In this document: one piece after another, positions 1-9,089 of the stretch
Layout of the letters: every line of letters starts with the position of its first letter
Numbering within the stretch: the stretch's first letter is position 1
Origin: an uncultured Mycoplasmatota bacterium
GTDB lineage: Bacteria; Bacillota_I; Bacilli_A; RF39; UBA660
Length of the DNA stretch: 64,000 bases
Direction: 5' to 3'
Assembly: GCA_900553855.1 (NCBI GenBank)
Contig: USFG01000003.1
Coordinates: forward strand, 62,001-126,000
Program-made: the position numbers and the translations under genes
The notes under the pieces: model-generated
Told to the model about the DNA's origin: nothing
The model's input: the letters and a program-made list of their open reading frames with translations, nothing else
Database searches by the model: none

Positions 1-49
1 AAACTGATAATAAAATATATTGTTTATTAAACCACTTACTTTTTTTCAT
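1..49 (-). CDS. 5' end of a gene running off the left edge (possibly S41 peptidase)
   Basis: Only the first 16 codons are inside the window. An ATG at 49-47 is preceded by AAGGTGA with about 6 nt spacing, and the frame reads MKKSKWFNKQYILLSV before the edge. The short basic start followed by hydrophobic residues suggests a signal anchor. It lies downstream of ftsE, ftsX and the M23 hydrolase, a position often held by a CtpA-type S41 peptidase in related bacteria. That identity is inference from context only. A terminator hairpin separates it from the M23 gene. Confidence 0.5.
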   Translation of the reverse strand, partial: MKKSKWFNKQYILLSV

Positions 50-118
50 GATTATCACCTTATTTTTTCTATTAAAAATATATCATAAGTTAATAATAAA
101 TTCAATTTGGATTTACAT

Positions 119-160
119 AAAAAAGAAAAGTGATTAAAAAATTTTACAATTAATCACTTT
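119..160 (-). terminator. Rho-independent terminator after the M23 hydrolase gene
   Basis: On the minus strand a 10-bp perfect stem (AAAGTGATTA/TAATCACTTT, arms 127-136 and 151-160) is followed by a T-rich stretch. It ends the ftsE-ftsX-M23 operon just past the stop codon. Confidence 0.75.
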
Positions 161-1349
161 ATCTACTATACCAATATGTATATTTATTTGGTAAATTTAA
201 TGTTTTCTTAGCATCAAATAAATTACTTAACCATGTACTATATGAAGTATATGTTGATCCATACCAACCATTTGCTAACATAAAGTGTAAGTGGGCACCG
301 GTTGAACAGCTTTCCCAGCTTTGAGTTCTTCTTCCACCACCAACATGACCTATAACAGTTTCACTTGTTACTTTGTCTCCTACTTTAACATTGATATTTA
401 ATAAATGCATATAACCAGATGTATATTTTTTTCCATTAATTGTATGATAAATATAGACTTGTCTACCGCCACATATTTTTTTACTTGTATTATCTATAAT
501 CATTCCAACAACACCATTTGCAGTAGCATAAACATTGGTTCCTTCAGGGTTACCTCCAATATCTGTACCACTATGGAAGTTATTCTTTCCAGTAATAGGA
601 TGAATACGATATCCAAAATAACTAGTAATTGTTCCTTTAATTAATGGTTTTCTAAATCCAGTATCTCCTTTAACAGATACACATTCATTTAAATCTTGAT
701 TATCTTTACATCCTAATCCCTGATAATATTTAACTAAAGAATCTATACCATCAATTTGTTCTTGAATATCCATAACTATATCACTAATTTTTTCTAAATC
801 AGTACCAAGTGAATCAATTTCTTTTTCTAAGGAAGATATTTTGTTATTAAGTTCTTCCTCTTGTTTAGCTAAATCAACTTGTAACTGTTCATTGTATGTT
901 ACTTTTTCGTTCCAAGATTCTATTTGACTATTATTGTATCCTAATATTTGATTTACAACTTCAAAGCGATATACTAAATCAGCATATGTTTGAGCTTCAA
1001 AAATATATTCTAAATATATATTATCGCCTTGTAATAATTCATAAGAATTTATTAATTTTTTAATACTTTCCTTAGTACTAGCAATATCTTTATTTAATTC
1101 TTCAATTTCCTTTCTAGCGTTTTCAATCTTTTCTCTATTTTGAGTTATTTCCTTTTGAGAATTATATATATTAGTACGAGCACTTTCTATTTCATTATTA
1201 GTTCTTTTCTTTTCATATTCTTGATTAGCTTTCTTAGACTTTAAAGAAGCAAGTTCTTTTTTTAACTCTCCTAAAGTTCTTGCATTAGTAGCAAATACAT
1301 TTGGGATAAATAATATTAATGAAATAAATATAATAATTATCTTTCTCAT
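159..1349 (-). CDS. M23 family murein hydrolase with coiled coil (PcsB/EnvC-like, FtsEX partner)
   Basis: This is a secreted peptidoglycan endopeptidase. Residues 1-22 are a signal peptide ending FATNA. About 25-205 form a long Lys/Glu-rich coiled coil, and about 235-365 form a LytM/M23 zinc peptidase domain. The metal ligands are visible: HxxxD at H259-D263 (HSGTD) and the HLH motif at H353/H355. The architecture matches PcsB and EnvC-type hydrolases or activators that dock on FtsX through the coiled coil. The ATG overlaps the ftsX stop as ATGA, so translation is coupled, and the ftsE-ftsX-hydrolase order supports FtsEX-controlled septal wall cleavage. Unlike EnvC, the zinc ligands are intact, so it is probably catalytic. 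Confidence 0.9.
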   Translation of the reverse strand: MRKIIIIFISLILFIPNVFATNARTLGELKKELASLKSKKANQEYEKKRTNNEIESARTNIYNSQKEITQNREKIENARKEIEELNKDIASTKESIKKLINSYELLQGDNIYLEYIFEAQTYADLVYRFEVVNQILGYNNSQIESWNEKVTYNEQLQVDLAKQEEELNNKISSLEKEIDSLGTDLEKISDIVMDIQEQIDGIDSLVKYYQGLGCKDNQDLNECVSVKGDTGFRKPLIKGTITSYFGYRIHPITGKNNFHSGTDIGGNPEGTNVYATANGVVGMIIDNTSKKICGGRQVYIYHTINGKKYTSGYMHLLNINVKVGDKVTSETVIGHVGGGRRTQSWESCSTGAHLHFMLANGWYGSTYTSYSTWLSNLFDAKKTLNLPNKYTYWYSR

Positions 1350-2254
1350 ATTGTTAAATACTTTCTAACAGCCTTAACTGATGAGAACGCTCCTATGACT
1401 GTACCAATTAATATTAATAATAATGATACTTTATAAATAACTTCACCGGGACTTACTAATGTTAATATGTTCATTATATTGGATAGGTTAACAGTATTTA
1501 AGGCATTATAAGCATATGAATAACCAAATATTGTAATTAATACTGGTACTAAACTACCTATAAATCCAATAAAGAATCCTTCAATAAAGAATGGTAATTT
1601 AATAACTATATTACTTGTTCCTACTAATCTCATGATGTCTATTTCTCTTTTTCGAGAGAAGATGGTTATTTTAATTGTATTATTAATTAAGAAAGCAGTT
1701 ACTAAAATTAGTCCAACTACTAATCCAATGGTTATTTTTTTAACAGCACTAAATACTTTAATTAAATCATTAACAGTTGTTTCGCCATATTTAACTAAAG
1801 ATACTTTTTCCATATTTTTAATAGTTGTTGCTGTTTCGTTAATATCTTTAATATCTTTTACTTCAATTATAAATGAATCTTGAAGAGGATTTTCTCCTTC
1901 TTCCCAAGTACTTATTATTTTATTAAATGTATCATTTTCATTAGCCATATTATTTTTTATTTCTTCTTTAGATTTGAAGGTAACATGTTTAACATTGTCT
2001 ATATTATTTAAATCTTCTTTGGTTTTATTTAATTCATCTGTTGTAATATTTTTATCCATGAATATAACTATTGTTAGTTCGTTTTCGATATTTTTGGTTA
2101 TGTTATTAATGTTATAGGAAAGTAACATTCCGATTGATACTAATATCAATGTTATAATTGAACAGGTAATTGAAGCCATACTTAAACTAAAATTACGTAA
2201 TATGCTTTTACCGGCGTTTTGAATGCTTCTACCAATAATTCTAAATATCCTCAT
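1346..2254 (-). CDS. ftsX: Cell division protein FtsX
   Basis: This 302-residue polytopic membrane protein has the FtsX layout: a short cytoplasmic N-terminus, TM1 at about 22-46, an extracellular domain to about 170, then three TM segments. The C-terminal TM pairs flank the FtsX motif region with KREIDIMRLVGTS. FtsX is the membrane half of the FtsEX ABC complex, which transmits ATP hydrolysis to a periseptal wall hydrolase. The gene overlaps ftsE by 14 bp and the downstream M23 gene by 4 bp, so the three are one translationally coupled operon. It ends in TGA, which shows that TGA is a stop in this organism. Confidence 0.95.
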   Translation of the reverse strand: MRIFRIIGRSIQNAGKSILRNFSLSMASITCSIITLILVSIGMLLSYNINNITKNIENELTIVIFMDKNITTDELNKTKEDLNNIDNVKHVTFKSKEEIKNNMANENDTFNKIISTWEEGENPLQDSFIIEVKDIKDINETATTIKNMEKVSLVKYGETTVNDLIKVFSAVKKITIGLVVGLILVTAFLINNTIKITIFSRKREIDIMRLVGTSNIVIKLPFFIEGFFIGFIGSLVPVLITIFGYSYAYNALNTVNLSNIMNILTLVSPGEVIYKVSLLLILIGTVIGAFSSVKAVRKYLTI

Positions 2255-2942
2255 TTACTTTATACCTTCCTTTCGCATAATCGCCACTAATTAATCCATT
2301 CTTAATTACGATTACTCTTTTTTTCATTCTATTAACTATATCTTGATCATGGGTTGCCATAACAACTGTTGTACCTGTTTCTTTATTGATTTTATCAATT
2401 ACATCCATGATTTCTTTACTTGTTTCGGGATCTAGATTACCAGTTGGCTCATCGCAAATTAATAATTTAGGTTTATTAACTATTGCTCTAGCAATACATA
2501 CTCTTTGTTGTTCTCCTCCTGATAATTCATAGGGAAATGATCTTGTTTTATTAGATAGTCCTACTTGTTCTAGGGCATCTAGTACCATTGGTCTTATTTC
2601 CTTTGAACTTAATCCATAACTTTCTAATGGATAAGAAACATTTTCATAAACTGTTAATTTAGGAAGTAACTTATAATCTTGGAATACAATACCTATTTTT
2701 CTTCTTAATTTATATATTTTACTGTTTCTTAACTTGGCTACGTTTACCCCGCCAACTGTTACATTTCCTTTACTTGGCTTTTCTTCACGATAAAGTAATT
2801 TAATTAAAGTTGATTTACCAGATGCGGTTTGTCCAATAATAAAGCAAAAATCGCCTTTTTTTATTTTTAAATTTACTCCAGCAAGACCGGTAACTCCATT
2901 TTTGTATATTTTATAAACATCTTTAAGTTCTATAAATTCCAT
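2241..2942 (-). CDS. ftsE: Cell division ATP-binding protein FtsE
   Basis: This ABC ATPase partners FtsX. Visible motifs are Walker A GQTASGKST, a Q-loop (VFQDYKLL), signature LSGGEQQR, and Walker B LLICDEPTGNLDPETS followed by the H-loop ATHD. I placed the start at the ATG at 2942 (MEFIELKDVYKIYKNG), which matches the family N-terminus. The frame stays open to a TTG at 2972, but that would add ten unconserved residues. No strong Shine-Dalgarno sequence is seen before either start. FtsE probably couples septal constriction to the M23 hydrolase encoded two genes downstream. Confidence 0.93.
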   Translation of the reverse strand: MEFIELKDVYKIYKNGVTGLAGVNLKIKKGDFCFIIGQTASGKSTLIKLLYREEKPSKGNVTVGGVNVAKLRNSKIYKLRRKIGIVFQDYKLLPKLTVYENVSYPLESYGLSSKEIRPMVLDALEQVGLSNKTRSFPYELSGGEQQRVCIARAIVNKPKLLICDEPTGNLDPETSKEIMDVIDKINKETGTTVVMATHDQDIVNRMKKRVIVIKNGLISGDYAKGRYKVNEDI

Positions 2943-3035
2943 TAAAACATCTCTACTTTCTATAGTAAACAATTAAATTATATCATATTTTGACATATTT
3001 TGTGTACCAATTTATGGTTCTTTACATTTTGAATC

Positions 3036-3058
3036 AAAAAAAGACTATTTCTAGTCCT
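3036..3058 (-). terminator. Terminator at the rmuC 3' end
   Basis: On the minus strand the stem GGACTA-GAAA-TAGTC, closed by a GAAA tetraloop-like loop, is followed by seven T residues. The hairpin includes the rmuC stop codon. Confidence 0.85.
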
Positions 3059-4112
3059 TATGATCTATTAGATTTACATTGTTAATTGAGTCAAATCTTT
3101 TGGTAATTTTTTCGGTTGTTGTATGAATATCTTCAACATCCTTGCTTACTGTGTTAATACTTCTTGATAATTTATCCCATCTTTCACGATATCTACCAAA
3201 TTCAATTCCTAATTTAGTTAATTCTTCGTGAATAACTTTAGCATATTTATCTCTTTCAATATTCATAACTACCATATTTATAATTGTTAAGGTACTCATT
3301 AATGTTGTTGGCCCTGCTATCCATACGTTTGATTTATAGGAATACTCTAAAAGATCAGGATGATATGCATTAATTTCAGCAAATATTGCTTCAGCAGGTA
3401 AGAATAAAATTGCTTCAGGAGCGGTTTCACCCGGTATGATATATTTGGTTCTAATAGCATCAATATGTTTTTTTACATCAACTTTGAATGCTTTTAAAGC
3501 TTCATCTCTTTCAGTTTTTGGTAAATTACGGTCTGTCATAATTTCATAATGTTCTAAAGGAAATTTTGAATCTATACAAATAGTTCCAATTGGGTTTGGA
3601 GCATAAACAACTGCATCAGCAATAGATCCATTTTTCATTGTAACTTGGGTATTATATACTTTTTTTACATCCCCAAATACACTTGATAAGATATAATTTA
3701 AGTTTGTTTCACCAAAAATCCCTCTTGTCTTTTTATCAGTTAAAACAGATTGTAAACTAATAATATCTCGACTTAAATTATCAATTTTCTTTTGAGCTTC
3801 ATCTATTTTACCAATTCTTTCTAAGACAGCACCAAAAGTTTTATTAGTCTTTTCAAAATTAATATCTAATCTTTCATTAACTTTATCGTTTATGTAATTA
3901 AGTCTTTGCTCTATAACCATGTTTGTTTCTTTGAAATCTTTATCAATATCTTTACTAAATTCATATTTAAAATCACCTAATGATTTGGTAAAGTTTGTTT
4001 CGAGTTTTCCTATTCTTTCTATCATTTCATTATTATTATTTTTTCTTAATAAAGAAATAATTAATAATATAATAACGATTACTAATAAACCAATAATAAT
4101 ATATTCTAACAT
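3051..4112 (-). CDS. rmuC: DNA recombination protein RmuC
   Basis: RmuC-family protein of 353 residues. There is one N-terminal membrane segment (about 4-22), then a coiled coil to about 120, then the conserved RmuC nuclease-like core with KTRGIFGETNLNYIL, the aspartate/lysine motif ICIDSKFPLE, and FLPAEAIFAEI followed by WIAGPTTLMSTL. The family limits inversions and rearrangements; its fold is related to restriction-type nucleases. The start has GGAG about 9 nt upstream, lying within the end of the preceding gene. It sits 6 bp after the DedA-like gene, so the two are probably cotranscribed. Confidence 0.92.
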   Translation of the reverse strand: MLEYIIIGLLVIVIILLIISLLRKNNNNEMIERIGKLETNFTKSLGDFKYEFSKDIDKDFKETNMVIEQRLNYINDKVNERLDINFEKTNKTFGAVLERIGKIDEAQKKIDNLSRDIISLQSVLTDKKTRGIFGETNLNYILSSVFGDVKKVYNTQVTMKNGSIADAVVYAPNPIGTICIDSKFPLEHYEIMTDRNLPKTERDEALKAFKVDVKKHIDAIRTKYIIPGETAPEAILFLPAEAIFAEINAYHPDLLEYSYKSNVWIAGPTTLMSTLTIINMVVMNIERDKYAKVIHEELTKLGIEFGRYRERWDKLSRSINTVSKDVEDIHTTTEKITKRFDSINNVNLIDHKD

Positions 4113-4118
4113 TTTACA

Positions 4119-4706
4119 CTACTCCATTCTTAATTTCTTACTTACTATTTTACTTATTATAAATGCGATTAACATAAACAAGCATATTTTTATTAGGGTA
4201 ACTGGGTTATTTATACTTTCAATTAAACTAGTACCAATTAACTCCCAAAATAACACCAAAGATATTTTACCAATAAGGATACTTATTATAAATTTTTTCT
4301 TATCAATTCCAGCAAGTCCAGATGCGATATTAACGAGAAATGCGGGAGTAAATGGCATCGCTATAATTAAGGATAATTCTTCTAACTTTAATTTTTGTAT
4401 TTGTTTGGTAAACCTTTTTAATTTTCGATGTTCCGTTTTGTCTAACATATTGTAATAATGTGTTTTTAACTTATTTGAACAAAATGAATATGATATATAA
4501 CATCCTACACAGGTTAATACGTAACTTATTATGAAACCAGGTATGTATCCCATATAATAGGCGTTTATTGCTATAAATAACGATAAAGGAAGAATTGGAA
4601 AAATACTTTCTATTATAATAAGAAAGCATGCTAAAACAGGAGCAAACGCACCTAAATCATTCATAACATTTTCAACTATTGTATTTATAAATTCAAATAT
4701 ACTCAT
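4119..4706 (-). CDS. DedA/VTT-domain integral membrane protein
   Basis: This 195-residue polytopic protein belongs to the DedA/TVP38 (VTT, SNARE-associated) family. Family features include the re-entrant stretch around IESIFPILPLSLFIAINA and the later motif MPFTPAFLVNIASGLAGIDKKKFIISILIGK. DedA proteins are thought to be lipid or proton-coupled transporters (scramblases for undecaprenyl phosphate or phospholipids in studied members). The substrate here is unknown. A pair of helices flanks a basic cytoplasmic loop (KTEHRKLKRFTKQIQK). Only 6 bp separate it from rmuC downstream. Confidence 0.8.
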   Translation of the reverse strand: MSIFEFINTIVENVMNDLGAFAPVLACFLIIIESIFPILPLSLFIAINAYYMGYIPGFIISYVLTCVGCYISYSFCSNKLKTHYYNMLDKTEHRKLKRFTKQIQKLKLEELSLIIAMPFTPAFLVNIASGLAGIDKKKFIISILIGKISLVLFWELIGTSLIESINNPVTLIKICLFMLIAFIISKIVSKKLRME

Positions 4707-4755
4707 ATGTTAATTATAAATCAAAATCTAGTTTATTTAAAGAGTTATATTATAT

Positions 4756-4782
4756 AAAAAGAATCAACATTAAATTTGATTC
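4756..4782 (-). terminator. Terminator of the rhodanese-like gene
   Basis: GAATCA/TTGATTC stem with an 8-9 nt loop followed by five T residues on the minus strand, overlapping the stop codon of the rhodanese-like gene. Confidence 0.75.
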
Positions 4783-5003
4783 TTATCATTTAAAACTAAA
4801 ACTGTGTTATAACCATAAGCTGATAAAATACTTGCTACTTTTTTAGATTTAACTCCACCTTTACAATAGAAGTAATATTCTTTATCTTTACTTAAATATT
4901 TATAATGATTATTAAGTAAATTATCGTATGGTTTAAATGACATATCTAAATTAATAAATACACCTTCATTATTATAATCTTTTATATTTATAACTCTCAT
5001 CAT
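4770..5003 (-). CDS. Mini rhodanese-like domain protein
   Basis: This 77-residue protein is a minimal rhodanese fold. The active-site loop is visible as YCKGGVKSKKVASIL (Cys-x2-Gly-x2-Ser pattern), followed by the usual helix and the strand YGYNTVLVLND. Single-domain rhodaneses carry persulfide sulfur on the loop cysteine; the partner here is not evident. It is shorter than the usual 100 residues because the loop between the N-terminal strands is compressed. No clear Shine-Dalgarno sequence is seen before MMRV, and either Met could be used. It has its own terminator and lies between that of the surface protein gene and the DedA/RmuC pair. Confidence 0.75.
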   Translation of the reverse strand: MMRVINIKDYNNEGVFINLDMSFKPYDNLLNNHYKYLSKDKEYYFYCKGGVKSKKVASILSAYGYNTVLVLNDKNQI

Positions 5004-5024
5004 ACTATATTATATTAAGTAAAT

Positions 5025-5047
5025 AAAAAAAGGTGAATAAATCACCT
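5025..5047 (-). terminator. Terminator of the surface-protein gene
   Basis: AGGTGA-TTTAT-TCACCT stem followed by six T residues on the minus strand, directly at the end of the surface protein gene. Confidence 0.85.
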
Positions 5048-6668
5048 AATCAATTGTATATGGGTTTGTACTTGTACCTGTTCCACCAGTTATTTTTACA
5101 CTTTGTTTTAAATAAAGCGTTGGATAAACGGCCCATGCTGTAGATGTATTATCAGAATGAAAGGTATATTGTAAATTTTGAGGCGTGCTATAAACACTTA
5201 AAGCAGTATATCCATCGGTTGTTAATGAAGATAATGTCCAATAAAGACCAAAAGCATATAACCAATTATTAACACGGCAATTCGAAACAATTGATGTTGT
5301 ATTTCTACAAGCTGCATTACTTGATGCGTAACCATAATCGGATGGATACATTAACCCTATTTTATCACTATAAAAATCAGTTCTTTCTGTATCATCTGTT
5401 ATAGTACTTACATGACTTGTTCCTCTTTCTTCTACATATAAACTAGAAGCAGGTTTAGTTGGATTAGATAAACCTCCTAAATTCCATCTTACCGTTGCTA
5501 TCTTATCAACATATTCATCTTTAATATTTTTACTATAATCATAAGATCCAGTTTGTTGTTCATTTTGACCATTAAACCATGTTGTTGTTCCTGTATTTGT
5601 TCCTAAATAATCATTATTTAATTCATTCATTAAGTCAGCCTGACTCCATTCATTTATTCCATAACCAGAATTAATGCTTGATTTAGATGTATCCCATGAA
5701 TAATTTCCTAAAGAAGAGCCCCTAACTATTTTAATTAAACGTTCATATTTATTTGTTTCTTCATTATATACATTAAATACTCCTATTATTCTCCATGTTT
5801 CATTATTAAATGTAATATAATTATTTGGCTTAAGTCCTGTATATCTAATATTATCATAACTATCAAATTCAATATCAGCTAAAGTGTTATCAAGTAAAGA
5901 CACATTATAAGATTTATTTTTATTACTTAATAATGACATATTAAATTCGCCTGTTCCATCTTTTTGAAGTCCATCAATTGTTATTCCATTTGCATCTTTA
6001 TCTCTTGTACTATATAAATCTGCAATATAATTAGTTACTGAAAAATCATAATTAACTACTACTGCAGCATTAATACTCTTACCTTTTTCACTATCTTGAT
6101 TTTCCCCATTATCCGGGAATTGAAATTTTAAATTAAATGTTATAGTTTGATCACTGGTTTTTGAAGGAAATACACCACTAACCATTTTTTGATAAATAGC
6201 ATCTTTAGCTAAAGTTCCATGAGCATAACCTATCTCAGTATCATGTCCTGGGATAGTTTGATTTGGTTCTCCAACAAAATCTGTTGTAATATCATCATTA
6301 TTGCTACTCATCTTCTTTATATAATAGTGAATCATTCCATCACTAAATGAAGATATATACTTTAACCCCACTTCATAAGGCATTGGAAGTCCATCACTTG
6401 AACTTGTTCCTACTGTTGTATTTGATCCAGTTAAAGTAAATGTCTTATTAACCAATATTGCATTACTTGGTTGGATATTGGTTAATGGTACAATATTATC
6501 TGTTCCATCGTTGTAAGTAATAAGCATACGACCTGTTTCAGATTTTATTTCAGCTGTTGATCCTTCGGGATTATTTGCTGTAAAGAACGCATATGTTATT
6601 CCTCCAAATGTGATTATTAATATTCCTACAGTTAAAATTGTTATTATCGTAATTTTCTTGTTTTCCAT
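5046..6668 (-). CDS. Large extracellular surface protein with SipW/TasA-like N-terminus
   Basis: This 540-residue protein has one N-terminal hydrophobic segment (about 5-27) ending GGITYAFFTANN. This resembles SipW-dependent (TasA/camelysin-type) secretion signals, although no SipW or sortase signal is visible in the gene. The rest is Ser/Thr/Asn-rich and extracellular-like. The second half carries a WRIIGVFN...KIVRGSSLG block and ends with an LYLKQSVKITGGTGTSTNPY signature that I associate with repeated surface-protein families of gut Mollicute-like bacteria. Function is unknown. I chose the ATG at 6668 because GGTGA lies 8 nt upstream; the ATG at 6683 has only AGGA 2 nt away. Confidence 0.7.
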   Translation of the reverse strand: MENKKITIITILTVGILIITFGGITYAFFTANNPEGSTAEIKSETGRMLITYNDGTDNIVPLTNIQPSNAILVNKTFTLTGSNTTVGTSSSDGLPMPYEVGLKYISSFSDGMIHYYIKKMSSNNDDITTDFVGEPNQTIPGHDTEIGYAHGTLAKDAIYQKMVSGVFPSKTSDQTITFNLKFQFPDNGENQDSEKGKSINAAVVVNYDFSVTNYIADLYSTRDKDANGITIDGLQKDGTGEFNMSLLSNKNKSYNVSLLDNTLADIEFDSYDNIRYTGLKPNNYITFNNETWRIIGVFNVYNEETNKYERLIKIVRGSSLGNYSWDTSKSSINSGYGINEWSQADLMNELNNDYLGTNTGTTTWFNGQNEQQTGSYDYSKNIKDEYVDKIATVRWNLGGLSNPTKPASSLYVEERGTSHVSTITDDTERTDFYSDKIGLMYPSDYGYASSNAACRNTTSIVSNCRVNNWLYAFGLYWTLSSLTTDGYTALSVYSTPQNLQYTFHSDNTSTAWAVYPTLYLKQSVKITGGTGTSTNPYTID

Positions 6669-6672
6669 AAAA

Positions 6673-6699
6673 AATTTCACCATATCCTATAGTGAAATT
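6673..6699. repeat. 8-bp inverted repeat over the surface-gene promoter start
   Basis: AATTTCAC (6673-6680) and GTGAAATT (6692-6699) are perfect inverted copies 11 bp apart. One arm overlaps the -10 element and the other overlaps the ribosome-binding site. Because transcription should begin between the arms, this looks more like a protein-binding operator than an mRNA hairpin. Confidence 0.45.
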
Positions 6700-6726
6700 A
6701 TAAAACTTAATTGGCTCCTTAGTCAA
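6697..6726 (-). promoter_or_regulatory. Promoter of the surface-protein gene
   Basis: TTGACT (6726-6721), 18-bp spacer and TATAAT (6702-6697) on the minus strand. This predicts a start near 6690 and a leader of only about 22 nt. Confidence 0.7.
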
Positions 6727-6752
6727 TTACTTAATTTAATTTTTTACATATA

Positions 6753-8009
6753 TTACTCTACTTCACCGTAAACATTGCAGTTGTCAACTTTAATTATTTT
6801 TACATTATAAAATTTATTGTGTTCTAATTTTTTATTAATGATAACTTTAATATAATTATCAGTATGGCCAGTACAATATTTATCAAATACTTCTTCAACT
6901 AAAACACTTAAAGTTTTGTCTATAAATTTATTATAGTATTCATTTTCTAATTTATTAGATAATGTAATCATTTTATGAGTACGTTCTTTTTTCTCAGTGT
7001 CAGTAACTATACTTTTCATTTTAGCAGCTACTGTTCCATCTCTTTTTGAATATGGGAATACATGAATTTTTCCAAATTTAATTTCTTTAGCGTTGTTATA
7101 ACTTTCTAAAAAGTCTTCTTTTGTTTCGGTTGGAAAGCCAACTATTAAATCTGTTGTTATATTAATATCTGGTCTAACTTCTCTTATTTTATTAATTATT
7201 TCTTTAAATTTATTCATATCATATTTACGGTTCATTTTCTTTAGGGTATTATCACAGGCTGCTTGAACCGGTATATGCATATGATTACATATTTTATTAT
7301 TGTTCTTTAATTCTTTTAAGAATTCATCATTAATTTCGGTTGCTTCAATACTGCTAATTCTAATTCTTTCTAATTTATCATTTTTGCTTATTTCTTGAAT
7401 TAATTTAACTAATTCAGGATAACTTCCTGTATGAATTCCAGTTAAGACAATTTCTTTAAACCCATTATTAACTAATGTATTTATTTCATTTATGGCATCA
7501 TTTAAATCTTTATTTCTAATTGTTCCTCTTAAGTAAGGAATAATACAATAAGAACAATAATTATTACAACCATCTTGAATTTTAACGAACGCTCTTGTTC
7601 TCTCACTATAATTATCTAAACTCATTTTTTCAAAATCAGTATTAATCATATTATAATAATTAATTATTTGTTTGTTATCATAATTATTTACATAATCAAA
7701 GATTTTAGATTTGTCTTTATTTCCAATTAAAATATCGGCTCCTAAATCTTTTAGTTCATCTTGATGATTTTGGCTAGAACATCCACAAACAACTAAAATA
7801 GCATTTTTATTATTTTTTCTGGCATTACGAATTACTTTTCTACTTTTAGCATCACTTTGATTTGTTACTGAACAAGTATTTACTACTATTACATTTGCAT
7901 CACTTAAATTATCTGCTAATTCATAACCATTTCTTAAAAATTCTTCTTTTATAACTTCGGATTCATAAGTATTAACTTTACACCCTAATGTTTCAATAAA
8001 TATTTTCAT
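6753..8009 (-). CDS. mtaB: tRNA t6A37 methylthiotransferase MtaB
   Basis: Radical-SAM methylthiotransferase of 418 residues that converts t6A to ms2t6A at position 37 of ANN-decoding tRNAs. The N-terminal MTTase domain has cluster cysteines in TLGCKVN, NTCSVTN and CGCSSQN. The radical SAM core has the CxxxCxxC motif in DGCNNYCSYCIIPYLRG. A C-terminal TRAM-like region follows. The opening KIFIETLGCKVNTYESE and the absence of MiaB-type N-terminal features favour MtaB over MiaB or RimO. AGGTGA precedes the ATG. The next gene upstream, the 326-residue membrane protein, ends 12 bp away. Confidence 0.92.
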   Translation of the reverse strand: MKIFIETLGCKVNTYESEVIKEEFLRNGYELADNLSDANVIVVNTCSVTNQSDAKSRKVIRNARKNNKNAILVVCGCSSQNHQDELKDLGADILIGNKDKSKIFDYVNNYDNKQIINYYNMINTDFEKMSLDNYSERTRAFVKIQDGCNNYCSYCIIPYLRGTIRNKDLNDAINEINTLVNNGFKEIVLTGIHTGSYPELVKLIQEISKNDKLERIRISSIEATEINDEFLKELKNNNKICNHMHIPVQAACDNTLKKMNRKYDMNKFKEIINKIREVRPDINITTDLIVGFPTETKEDFLESYNNAKEIKFGKIHVFPYSKRDGTVAAKMKSIVTDTEKKERTHKMITLSNKLENEYYNKFIDKTLSVLVEEVFDKYCTGHTDNYIKVIINKKLEHNKFYNVKIIKVDNCNVYGEVE

Positions 8010-8021
8010 AACATCACCTTT

Positions 8022-9002
8022 TTATTTTTTATATATTTTTAATTTTGGCATTGTTGTATATGTTAAACTTTCATTATTTTCTTCATAATTATGACTATTC
8101 TCTTTACCCAAATAATCATTTTCTAAAATACCATTTAGAAGTTCTACATCAAATTCATATTGTCTATTTATATAAATATTTTTAATATTTATATCTATTT
8201 CATTATTTAAATCAGTTATATTTTCGGATATATTATTTGTTTTTGTTAAATCATTATACTCGTTTAAAACTTTTCCAGCATTGACATAATTATTTATTTG
8301 ATTTATTAAGTTTATTGATAATAAAGAACTACCAATTAAGCAAGTCAACATAGGTGGAATTGATAGTAAGTTATAATAAAGTGAACCTAATATTGTAAAT
8401 AACACTATTAAAGGACTACTTATAAGTAATTTTTTAATTATATTTTTTAAAGAATATTCTTTTTTTATTTCTAAAATACTTTTCTTTTTAGATGCTTTAT
8501 TAATATTATTAATACTATTATTTATTACATCTTCATATTTTTCTATATCTAAGTCATTATTTGAAAATGAAAAATAATGTTCAATATTAAATTTAGGCAT
8601 TCCATTATCATTATCATATTTTTTATTTAATAATTCTAATTCGCTATCAATCAATTTATCTTTACATACTTCTTTATTATATGATATTAAACTATTTAGT
8701 TGGTTCTTGATATGATTGTTTTTATGGGAATATATTTTTCTTAATATGTTTTTTTGTAATTCATAACTTAAAATTCCTACAATTAAATATGTTATTATAG
8801 ATGATTTAAATGTCAAAAAATAATTAAATGGTAATAATAAAGATATTATGGCAGTTAATATAAAACTACAATTTAATGAATTAATTTTATTTAATATCTT
8901 TTGTTTTCTTAAATTCTTTTGATAATATAAAATCTTATTTTGAACTTTTGTTTTTTCTTTTCTTTTTTCTTCTATCATTAAATTTATTTTATTTTTATTC
9001 AT
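8022..9002 (-). CDS. Unknown membrane protein with two hydrophobic pairs
   Basis: Not recognised. It has 326 residues. A basic coiled-coil N-terminus (about 1-40) precedes two TM segments (about 45-85). A charged cytoplasmic stretch follows (about 90-185), then a second TM pair (about 190-235), and an Asn/Glu-rich tail. The symmetry of two hairpins in the membrane, each preceded by a basic coiled coil, is its main feature. A good AAGGGG ribosome-binding site precedes the ATG. It ends 12 bp before mtaB and is probably cotranscribed with it, which does not reveal its role. Confidence 0.55.
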   Translation of the reverse strand: MNKNKINLMIEEKRKEKTKVQNKILYYQKNLRKQKILNKINSLNCSFILTAIISLLLPFNYFLTFKSSIITYLIVGILSYELQKNILRKIYSHKNNHIKNQLNSLISYNKEVCKDKLIDSELELLNKKYDNDNGMPKFNIEHYFSFSNNDLDIEKYEDVINNSINNINKASKKKSILEIKKEYSLKNIIKKLLISSPLIVLFTILGSLYYNLLSIPPMLTCLIGSSLLSINLINQINNYVNAGKVLNEYNDLTKTNNISENITDLNNEIDINIKNIYINRQYEFDVELLNGILENDYLGKENSHNYEENNESLTYTTMPKLKIYKK

Positions 9003-9061
9003 ATTAAAATCCCCTTACCAAAATATTAAAATTGCTAATGAAGATATTATCACAAATATAT

Positions 9062-9089
9062 AAAAAAAGCAAACTAACTTAGCTTGCTT
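9062..9089 (-). terminator. Terminator of the 162-residue membrane protein gene
   Basis: AAGCAAGCTAA pairs with TTAGTTTGCTT (one G-T pair, small loop) and is followed by a T run on the minus strand. It spans the stop codon. Confidence 0.8.

Noticed and set aside
2943..2972. Extended FtsE N-terminus from TTG 2972
   Set aside because: The ten extra residues do not resemble the FtsE start, whereas MEFIELKDVYK at 2942 does.
6673..6699. Translation-blocking mRNA hairpin before the surface protein gene
   Set aside because: The predicted transcription start (about 6690) lies inside the inverted repeat, so the 5' arm would not be transcribed.
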